In this document: one piece after another, positions 1 through 5,003 of the stretch
Layout: each line of letters opens with the position of its first letter
Position numbering within the stretch: position 1 is the stretch's first letter
NCBI GenBank assembly: GCA_021817755.1
Contig: JAKAGC010000383.1
Span: 1-5,003, forward strand
Direction: 5' to 3'
DNA length: 5,003 nt
From: Acidobacteriota bacterium
GTDB taxonomy: Bacteria; Acidobacteriota; Aminicenantia; UBA2199
The notes under the pieces: model-generated
Seen by the model: the letters and a program-made list of their open reading frames with translations, nothing else
The model's database searches: none
Told to the model about the DNA's origin: nothing
Position numbers and translations under genes: made by a program

Positions 1-1
1 A

Positions 2-253
2 AAAGCAGGGTGGATGATCGATACTGCTCCGAATGCAGTGGTATATCATAAATTTTCCGCTTCAGTCGGAGGACAGAGTTTAAAGTCCGACCTGTTTAAA
101 GTGACTTCTATGAAATTATATCACCGGAAACACTATAAATATAGCTGGTGGATACCGGTAACTTTCCATGTTTCTGCTATGCTGGTTAACAGAATTTTGC
201 GAAAACAATGGGATCGACTTTTTCCAATAATCAAAAAGTGGTGGGCTGCTTAA
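2..253 (+). CDS. Family-2 glycosyltransferase, C-terminal fragment (gene begins before the window)
   Basis: The open frame enters from the left edge and ends at a TAA, giving 83 visible residues. It begins K-A-G-W-M-I-D and continues with the motif VVYHKFSASVGG. This matches the end of the catalytic domain in many inverting GT2 (GT-A fold) enzymes, where a segment of the form 'aGw.i...p.a.v.H..s.S' is followed by a basic, aromatic tail (here LYHRKHYKYSWW). The ATG at 14 lies inside that conserved stretch, so it is an internal methionine and not the start. Such enzymes move a sugar from a nucleotide donor onto a growing glycan or lipid carrier at the cytoplasmic face of the membrane. The nucleotide-binding and DXD regions are outside the window, so donor and acceptor cannot be inferred. 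The tail 'FHVSAMLVNRIL' is amphipathic or weakly hydrophobic and may contact the membrane. Family call fairly confident; exact role unknown. Confidence 0.72.
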   Translation, partial: KAGWMIDTAPNAVVYHKFSASVGGQSLKSDLFKVTSMKLYHRKHYKYSWWIPVTFHVSAMLVNRILRKQWDRLFPIIKKWWAA

Positions 254-383
254 GATGAGGATTTTTTCTTCAAGCTTTTCATTTTGCAGGATGATTTTGG
301 GAAGATGATTGAATGATGAATATTGGGCTTATAAGGGGCAATCGTTTTTATATTTTTCTTTTTAGATTTAAACAAACATTATC

Positions 384-390
384 AGGGAGG
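384..390 (+). promoter_or_regulatory. Ribosome binding site of the GH3 gene, unusually long spacing
   Basis: AGGGAGG is a strong Shine-Dalgarno match, but it lies 13 bases before the ATG at 404, longer than the usual 5-9. An in-frame ATT at 395 sits 4 bases after it, but ATT starts are very rare and would add only three residues (I-P-K) before the signal peptide. ATG 404 is kept as the start because the residues after it form a normal Sec leader. The rest of the gap (254-403) contains no ORF and no clear terminator for the upstream glycosyltransferase. Its only promoter-like match is a poorly spaced TTGAAT (309-314) with TATAAG (330-335), 15 bases apart. Confidence 0.6.
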
Positions 391-403
391 TTTCATTCCT
401 AAA

Positions 404-3172
404 ATGAATCATCAGAAATCCATTCAATTCTTTTTTTTAGTAATCTCGATATTTTTATGTCTATATAAACCGTTGAACCCGGAGAGTTCTGATGCAGCGG
501 GGAAAAATTATATAGCTTACAAAAACGATAAGCTTCCTATAGAAATGCGTATTGCAGATCTTCTTTCTCGCATGACTCTTGATGAAAAAATAAGGCAATT
601 GGATATGTACAGAGGAAGCGAGATTATGGAAAATGATAGATTTTCCTTTGAAAAAATTTCGACTGTTGTGGGTGATCTGGGTATGGGGTCGCTTCATGAT
701 CTTTTACCAATCTCTGCTGATATTTCAAATCAAATCCAGGAATATGCTGTAAACAAAACACGGCTTGGAATTCCTATTCTATTTATTGAAGAAGCATTAC
801 ACGGTTATAATGGAAAAGGTAGTACTACTTTTCCAATACCCCTTGCGCTTGCCGGGACCTGGGATAAAGCGTTTATCGAAGAGGTGGGAAGGGTGATTGC
901 AAAGGAAACACGTGCTCATGGGGTTCAAATGGTATTGGGACCTGTTCTCGACCTATCACGTGATCCGAGATGGGGGAGAATTGAAGAAACCTACGGAGAA
1001 GATCCATTTCTTACGTCGCAAATAGGACTTGCAATGATTAAGGGACTCCAGGGCAATGATGTGAAAAACAATGATTCGGTGGTAGCAGAACCCAAACATT
1101 TTGCAATACATGGAATTCCTGAAAGCGGTAGCAATGCCGCTCCTGTGTTTATGGGGGAGCGAGAAGCCCGTTCCGGTCCTCTTTCGGTTTTTGAAACTGC
1201 TTTTCATAAAGGCGGGGCACTTGCCACTATGGCAGCTTATCATGAACTGGATGGTATCCCATGTACGGCGAATTCCTGGCTATTAACAGAGTTATTAAGA
1301 AAAGAATGGGGATTTAACGGTTTTGTACTTTCCGATATGGGCGCTATAGGGATGCAAATCGGTATCCATAAAATTGCCGCCACTCCCAAGGAAGCTCTTT
1401 CCAATGCATTAAAAGCAGGGGTGGATATGCAGTTCTACGATTTTTCTCATCCTATATTCCGTGAAAGTATTCTCGAAGGAGTAAAAGATGGGTCGATACC
1501 AATAGAGGTGATTGATAGGGCAGTTCAAAATATATTACGCGTAAAATTCCTTTTGGGACTATTTGAGAATCCGTACACAAAGGAAAACCTTATTCAGCAG
1601 CGATTTCATACTGGAGAAAACAGAAACCTTGCTCTTCGCGCAGGGGAGGAATCCATCTGCTTGCTAAAAAATGAAAATTCTCTTCTCCCTTTAAAAAAGA
1701 ACATTAAGTCGATTGCGGTCATTGGGCCAATGGCAGATGTCTCGGTTTTAGGAGGTTATTCTCCAAAGGAGGCCACTGCTGTTACAGTATTGAATGGAAT
1801 TCGTCAACTTTTAGGAATTAGCGTATCCGTCCGGTATGAACCTGGAATTTATCCACAGGTCATTCCTGCAATAGTTGAATCAAAATACTTAAGTCCTGCT
1901 CTTCCTAAAACTTCAGATAAAAGTTTTTCAGGGGTCCAGGGGGCGGTTTTTCAAAAAAGCCCCCTGGTAGGTTTAAAAGCAGAGTATTTCAATAACCCGA
2001 ATCTTGAAGGACAACCAGTTCTAACTCGAATCGAAACTGATATGATGCCCTATTGGGGGCTTGATTCTCCGGGACCAAGTGTGAACTCCGATCATTTTTC
2101 CGTTCGTTGGACAGGAACTATTACTGCACCGGTTACCGGGAGTTATGAATTGGGTATCGTTACCGATGACAGAGGTAGGTTATATATTGGCGATAAATTA
2201 TTGGTGGACAATTGGGAGAATTATAAAAGTAATGTAATGATGACTTGTGAAATGCAGATGAAAGCAGGTCAGCCTTACCCGATAAGAATCGAATATGGGG
2301 AAGAAGTGGATTATGCTGGGATGCGGTTCAAGTGGTGTTTAAAATCGGAAGATAATCAATTGGATTCCACTCATCCAATATCTCTTGCTGTTGAAGCTGC
2401 CAAAAAATCGGATGTGGCCGTGCTTGTTGTGGGAGAATCTTCAGACCTGGTGGGTGAGGGAAAAGATCGTGCAAACCTGGACCTGGATGCCTTTCAAACG
2501 CGGCTTATAAAAGCTGTTTTTGCTTCAGGTACACCTACTGTGATGGTTTTATTAAATGGACGGCCGTTAACATTGGATTGGATAAATAAGAATATTCCGG
2601 CAATTATCGAAGCGTGGTTTCCTGGTGAATCCGGAGGAATAGCAGTCGCAAAAGTACTTTTCGGTGAAATCAATCCTTCGGGGAAATTGCCTGTAACCTT
2701 TCCTTTGTCTCTTGGTCATCTTCCTGTGTATTATAACCGGAAGCCTTCTTCGAACCGGAGTTATATCGATATGGATTCCCGGCCCGTTTATTCTTTTGGA
2801 CATGGACTAAGTTACACAACTTTTAAGTACAGTAATCTTGTAATCGATACCGAGGGTGATTCTAAAGCTCCCATGGTGAACATTTCTGTGGATATCGAGA
2901 ATTCCGGGCTCAGAGAGGGGGCGGAAGTGGTTCAATTGTATTTGAGGGATAATATAAGCAGTGTAACGACTCCCATAATGGAATTAAAGGGTTTTGAAAA
3001 GGTAAGGCTTGCATCCGGTGAAAAGAAAACGGTTCGTTTTAAGCTTGGGTTCGAGGAACTTGCATTATGGAACAGAGAGATGAAACAAATTGTGGAGCCG
3101 GGGGAATTTAGTCTAATGGTTGGAAGTTCTTCAGAGGATATCCGATTGAACGGTAGTTTTACTATTCACTGA
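404..3172 (+). CDS. Exported GH3 beta-glycosidase (beta-glucosidase/beta-xylosidase type) with inserted PA14 domain
   Basis: This 922-residue protein starts with a Sec-like leader: basic N-terminus, hydrophobic core about residues 7-21, possible cleavage near Ala31-Ala32. It is therefore probably periplasmic or secreted. The GH3 TIM barrel spans about 45-385 and shows IEEALHG (128-134), RDPRWGR (186-192), YGEDP (197-201), the substrate-binding pair Lys231-His232, and GFVLSDMGAI, in which Asp311 is the predicted nucleophile. The second alpha/beta domain starts near 410 and is interrupted at about 522-647 by a PA14 domain (GLKAEYFNNP, FSVRWTGTI, YELGIVTDDRGRLYI), often a carbohydrate-binding module. 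It resumes at about 655; GEGKDR (684-689) carries the likely acid/base Glu685, followed by the family motif NPSGKLPVTFP. A fibronectin-III-like domain fills about 840-915. Length and order are normal for PA14-containing GH3 enzymes, which remove non-reducing-end beta-linked sugars with retention. The substrate cannot be read from sequence. The first residue after the nucleophile is Met where classical beta-glucosidases usually have Trp. Confidence 0.93.
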   Translation: MNHQKSIQFFFLVISIFLCLYKPLNPESSDAAGKNYIAYKNDKLPIEMRIADLLSRMTLDEKIRQLDMYRGSEIMENDRFSFEKISTVVGDLGMGSLHDLLPISADISNQIQEYAVNKTRLGIPILFIEEALHGYNGKGSTTFPIPLALAGTWDKAFIEEVGRVIAKETRAHGVQMVLGPVLDLSRDPRWGRIEETYGEDPFLTSQIGLAMIKGLQGNDVKNNDSVVAEPKHFAIHGIPESGSNAAPVFMGEREARSGPLSVFETAFHKGGALATMAAYHELDGIPCTANSWLLTELLRKEWGFNGFVLSDMGAIGMQIGIHKIAATPKEALSNALKAGVDMQFYDFSHPIFRESILEGVKDGSIPIEVIDRAVQNILRVKFLLGLFENPYTKENLIQQRFHTGENRNLALRAGEESICLLKNENSLLPLKKNIKSIAVIGPMADVSVLGGYSPKEATAVTVLNGIRQLLGISVSVRYEPGIYPQVIPAIVESKYLSPALPKTSDKSFSGVQGAVFQKSPLVGLKAEYFNNPNLEGQPVLTRIETDMMPYWGLDSPGPSVNSDHFSVRWTGTITAPVTGSYELGIVTDDRGRLYIGDKLLVDNWENYKSNVMMTCEMQMKAGQPYPIRIEYGEEVDYAGMRFKWCLKSEDNQLDSTHPISLAVEAAKKSDVAVLVVGESSDLVGEGKDRANLDLDAFQTRLIKAVFASGTPTVMVLLNGRPLTLDWINKNIPAIIEAWFPGESGGIAVAKVLFGEINPSGKLPVTFPLSLGHLPVYYNRKPSSNRSYIDMDSRPVYSFGHGLSYTTFKYSNLVIDTEGDSKAPMVNISVDIENSGLREGAEVVQLYLRDNISSVTTPIMELKGFEKVRLASGEKKTVRFKLGFEELALWNREMKQIVEPGEFSLMVGSSSEDIRLNGSFTIH
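1936..1967 (+). repeat. Perfect 9-bp GC-rich inverted repeat inside the GH3 gene
   Basis: CCAGGGGGC at 1936-1944 is exactly complementary to GCCCCCTGG at 1959-1967. The 14-base interval holds TTTTT followed by C and AAAAAA, which can extend the stem after a short bulge. I see no other intragenic hairpin this strong in the window. It covers about codons 511-522, in the low-conservation linker immediately before the PA14 domain begins at GLKAEYF. No T-run follows, so it does not look like an intrinsic terminator. It may be a chance consequence of codon choice, an mRNA structure that slows translation between domains, or a trace of how the linker arose. Confidence 0.6.
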
Positions 3173-3290
3173 ATATATCGATTCCATTTGATGTAAGTGG
3201 ATAGTGTGAAAAAAGTGTTTCAATTTTTGAAGATGAAATAATTATAAAACCGGGATTTTTAGGAATTTGATAATGTTATTTGTTTAAAAA

Positions 3291-4166
3291 TTATAAATCG
3301 CTCTGTGTCAATTGGATTAAGTCTTCCTTTTCGAATCCCGTTGCTGCTGAAACGATATCGATATCTACTCCTCGCTTCAATAATTCTATAGCTGTCTCGC
3401 GTTTTCCCTCTTTTTTTCCTTCGATTAATCCTGTCCCATAACTTGAGTGGAACATACTTGCATTGTAATGAAGTGATTCCTGGTAATCTTCATATTCTTG
3501 TCGTTCTGCGGGGGATAATTTCAGAATATCCAACTCTTCTTTGGCTTTCATCAAACCTTTGGCCATGAATCCATCTTTAATTTCTTCATTTTTTAGGAAG
3601 TAAATCCATTCATCGATCCGGTTCCGCGTAATATTATCGAATTTGTTGACTTTAATCAAATAATATTCGGGGTAAATATCGGATATCTTTTCTGTTTTAT
3701 AGAGTTCCTGTTGGATGCTGTTCAGTTTGAGTACATCATGCTTATTTAATCCAATAAAGGTGGTGGTGCCTTTGTAAAGGTAATCGTCTCCTGCTCCCAT
3801 ATCGAAATAAACGATACTGATTGAGATTATTTTCTTGATCTCTCCATACTGCATTCCGGCTTCGAGAGTTTCGGTCAGGAGTTTGGCTACTCCATAGAGA
3901 ATTCGTTGAAGGAAATCCATTTCCGTGTCGTACTGGACTTCAATTATTATATATTCATTATTTCCGCTTTCCACAAGGAGATCCACTTTATTGTGTTTAT
4001 CATTAGAGTCTTTTTTATTGGTTTCACTTTCCAATAGACCCTTTATATGGATATCCTGCATCAATAATTCACTTAGAAATCCTTCCAAAATCTCAAAATC
4101 CATTCTTTTTTTCAGGATTTGTTTTATTACCCAGTCTAAACTAACGAATCGTCTTTTTAAAGCCAT
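3291..4166 (-). CDS. Rpn/PDDEXK_2-family nuclease-like protein (putative transposase-related)
   Basis: This 291-residue protein belongs to the PD-(D/E)XK superfamily group annotated as Rpn family recombination-promoting nuclease/putative transposase. The visible core is KVDLLVE (Asp62), then IIIEVQY, giving Glu76 and Gln78 in an E-x-Q form of the motif. Next comes DFLQRILYGVAKLL (84-97), the helix bearing the family's conserved Arg and Tyr, then the strand IISISIVYFD (113-122). The C-terminus has the typical Gly/Glu/Lys-rich stretch (GLIEGKKEGKRE, 246-257), ending in ELLKRGVDIDIVSAATGFEKEDL, a short helical module common in these proteins. The start is fixed by an in-frame TGA at 4172-4170, two codons upstream of the ATG; a weak GGTGA overlaps that stop. 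E. coli Rpn proteins cut DNA and promote RecA-independent recombination, but many relatives have no known role. No terminal repeats or second transposition gene flank it. It is convergent with the GH3 gene and divergent from the GT4 gene. Confidence 0.85.
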   Translation of the reverse strand: MALKRRFVSLDWVIKQILKKRMDFEILEGFLSELLMQDIHIKGLLESETNKKDSNDKHNKVDLLVESGNNEYIIIEVQYDTEMDFLQRILYGVAKLLTETLEAGMQYGEIKKIISISIVYFDMGAGDDYLYKGTTTFIGLNKHDVLKLNSIQQELYKTEKISDIYPEYYLIKVNKFDNITRNRIDEWIYFLKNEEIKDGFMAKGLMKAKEELDILKLSPAERQEYEDYQESLHYNASMFHSSYGTGLIEGKKEGKRETAIELLKRGVDIDIVSAATGFEKEDLIQLTQSDL

Positions 4167-4190
4167 ATTTCACCATTTTCATTCCAAAAT

Positions 4191-4219
4191 ACAATAATAT
4201 ATTTTTTTATGGAAGTCAA
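4191..4219 (-). promoter_or_regulatory. Sigma70-like promoter of the nuclease-family gene
   Basis: Read on the minus strand, TTGACT (4219-4214) is a 5/6 match to the -35 box. It is followed after exactly 17 bases by TATTGT (4196-4191), a 4/6 match to the -10 box. The spacer is rich in A and T. Transcription would start near 4184 and give a leader of about 18 bases before the ATG at 4166. The region is AT-rich, so chance matches are possible, but the -35 and spacing are good. Confidence 0.5.
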
Positions 4220-4271
4220 ATTTTTTTTCTTATTTAAGTAATATCCCTTGTAATTTTTAGGATAGAAAATA

Positions 4272-4298
4272 CAAAAGTATTGCATTGCGGTACTTTTG
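4272..4298. promoter_or_regulatory. Perfect 8-bp dyad over the GT4 promoter, candidate operator
   Basis: CAAAAGTA (4272-4279) and TACTTTTG (4291-4298) are exact inverted copies separated by 11 bases, with half-site centres 19 bases apart. The dyad encloses the predicted -35 box (4280-4285) and reaches into the spacer, where a dimeric repressor would block RNA polymerase. The interval can also pair as GC/GC plus two T-G wobbles around an ATT loop, so a 12-pair stem is possible in RNA transcribed from upstream. The regulator is not identifiable, and no second copy of the half-sites was noticed in the other intergenic gaps. Confidence 0.42.
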
Positions 4299-4308
4299 AT
4301 GCTACAAT
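4280..4308 (+). promoter_or_regulatory. Sigma70-like promoter with extended -10 for the GT4 gene
   Basis: TTGCAT (4280-4285) and TACAAT (4303-4308) are separated by exactly 17 bases, and a TG one base before the -10 (4300-4301) forms an extended -10 element. The expected transcript start is near 4314-4316. This falls downstream of an in-frame ATG at 4299, which argues against using that ATG as the gene's start and for the GTG at 4362. The leader would be about 47 bases. Confidence 0.62.
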
Positions 4309-4348
4309 CCATTTATGAACAGTTTCTTACTAATTGGAATGCCTTACC

Positions 4349-4353
4349 GGAGG
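4349..4353 (+). promoter_or_regulatory. Ribosome binding site selecting the GTG start of the GT4 gene
   Basis: GGAGG ends 8 bases before the GTG at 4362, close to ideal spacing. The frame stays open upstream to an ATG at 4299, which would add 21 residues, but that ATG has no comparable ribosome binding site and lies upstream of the predicted transcript start. The GTG also gives the expected beginning for this fold, a first beta strand of the form 'NRRILIVYPH'. Confidence 0.75.
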
Positions 4354-4361
4354 CCTTGCAC

Positions 4362-5003
4362 GTGAATCGCCGCATCCTGATTGTTTATCCTCACAATTTT
4401 ATCTCTGATAAAAGCGGCATCGATTCCAGGTACCTGGAATTGATCGAATATTTTGCATCACGGAATTTTTCGATTCATTTACTGAGCTTAAAAAATTTTA
4501 AGTCTTCCTGGGAGAAAATATCTGATCTTAAAGAAAAACATATCGATGAATTATTTCTTTATGATTTTAAAAAAGGTTCACGTTTACAAAGACCGAGAAA
4601 CAGAAAAAGTAATCCCATTGCCTGGCTTAAGAAAAAATTCTCTGCTGGTTATGCATATACCCATTTACCCGATTTTGCTTATAAAAGTATGAAAACTCTT
4701 TTCCAATCATTAGTTACCCGGTATACTTATGATTTCATTCTGATCAGTTATGTTTACTGGGCAAATCTGGTTCGCTCAATACCTGGGAAGAAAAGTATTC
4801 CTGTTCTTGATTTATCCGATTTCATTACATTGAATCGTTTCGATAGTTCGAATGATAATGTGGCAATCGGTTCTATGATCGAAGAAGAGATCCGCCGGGT
4901 GAATCTCTTTAAACATGTTCTATGTATTTCTGACGAAGAAAAATATTTTTTTTCTCAGTTTGCGCGTGATCCCCAATCTCATTTTATTCCTTTTTTCATG
5001 ACT
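4362..5003 (+). CDS. GT4/GT1-type (GT-B fold) glycosyltransferase, N-terminal part (runs off the window)
   Basis: A frame of 214 codons without a stop runs to the right edge. It opens with the Rossmann-like strand NRRILIVYPH (2-11) and SGIDSRYLELIEYFASRNF (18-36), which matches the acceptor-side loop and first helix of GT-B enzymes ('..g...r...l...L...gh'). It continues with YDFILISYVYWANLV (123-137), IPVLDLSDFITLNRF (146-160), and an EEEIRRV...HVLCISDEE segment (174-193). This last pattern, a conserved Glu helix followed by 'v..iS..e...f', is common in the N-terminal half of family-4 retaining glycosyltransferases. FIPFF at 208-212 corresponds to the 'v.viPn' strand before the interdomain linker. 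The C-terminal nucleotide-sugar domain, with its E-x7-E motif, is outside the window, so donor sugar and product cannot be inferred. No signal peptide is visible, so it is probably cytosolic or membrane-associated and acts in glycan assembly. It is transcribed divergently from the nuclease-family gene. Confidence 0.8.
   Translation, partial: MNRRILIVYPHNFISDKSGIDSRYLELIEYFASRNFSIHLLSLKNFKSSWEKISDLKEKHIDELFLYDFKKGSRLQRPRNRKSNPIAWLKKKFSAGYAYTHLPDFAYKSMKTLFQSLVTRYTYDFILISYVYWANLVRSIPGKKSIPVLDLSDFITLNRFDSSNDNVAIGSMIEEEIRRVNLFKHVLCISDEEKYFFSQFARDPQSHFIPFFMT

Noticed and set aside
309..335. Possible GH3 promoter TTGAAT / TATAAG
   Set aside because: The spacer is 15 bases, outside the usual 16-18, and the -35 is a weak match. 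The gene may instead be transcribed from further upstream with the glycosyltransferase.
404..466. Lipoprotein signal with Cys19 of the GH3 leader as the lipidated residue
   Set aside because: The residues before Cys19 are I-F-L, lacking the small residue expected at -1. Cys19 also sits inside the hydrophobic core, so an ordinary Sec leader is the better reading.
956..1243. 95-codon open frame on the minus strand
   Set aside because: It is antisense to the conserved GH3 barrel, including the RDPRWGR region, so its length is explained by constraint on the real gene.
3207..3228. Possible intrinsic terminator after the GH3 gene: TGAAA, six-base loop, TTTCA, then ATTTTT
   Set aside because: The stem is only five pairs with one G-C, too weak to call. 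The whole 3173-3290 gap is AT-rich and such matches are expected by chance. No better terminator for either convergent gene was found.
3925..4197. 90-codon open frame on the + strand
   Set aside because: It is antisense to the well-supported nuclease-family gene, lacks family features and is rich in Ser, Ile and Phe as expected from reading that gene backwards.
4299..4361. Longer GT4 start at ATG 4299, adding 21 residues in frame
   Set aside because: It lies upstream of the transcript start predicted from the extended -10 promoter and has no ribosome binding site. The GTG at 4362 has GGAGG at ideal spacing and gives the normal first strand of the fold.

Overview
This window comes from a moderately AT-rich bacterial chromosome. 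It carries four protein-coding genes: a truncated glycosyltransferase end, a large exported glycoside hydrolase, a PD-(D/E)XK nuclease-family protein on the opposite strand, and the start of a second glycosyltransferase that runs off the window. The species cannot be named from this sequence. The GH3 and final glycosyltransferase genes have purine-rich Shine-Dalgarno sequences, and sigma70-like -35/-10 boxes are visible. That fits a bacterium with ordinary initiation signals better than a typical Bacteroidota, but this is only an inference. The exported hydrolase has a Sec-type leader. No rRNA, tRNA, CRISPR array, insertion sequence or integrase is visible.

Layout: positions 2-253 (+) hold the C-terminal end of a family-2 glycosyltransferase. 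Positions 254-403 are a non-coding gap with a purine-rich ribosome binding site. Positions 404-3172 (+) encode a 922-residue GH3 beta-glycosidase with a PA14 domain inserted in its second catalytic domain. Positions 3173-3290 are a short AT-rich gap between convergent genes, with no convincing terminator. Positions 3291-4166 (-) encode a 291-residue Rpn/PDDEXK_2-type protein. Positions 4167-4361 are a divergent intergenic region with a promoter for each flanking gene and a perfect 8-bp dyad over the rightward promoter. Positions 4362-5003 (+) encode the N-terminal 214 residues of a GT4-type glycosyltransferase, starting at GTG.

Two glycosyltransferases flanking an exported glycosidase suggest a region for making, and possibly trimming or recycling, cell-surface or exported polysaccharide. 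The GH3 enzyme could instead digest environmental oligosaccharides. The nuclease-family gene is on the opposite strand under its own promoter and looks like an unrelated solitary insertion. I see no clearly undescribed system. The signals most worth checking are the dyad over the GT4 promoter, a strong hairpin inside the GH3 gene just before the PA14 domain, and a 16-codon ORF that would begin about at the predicted GT4 transcript start and end overlapping the GT4 start codon.
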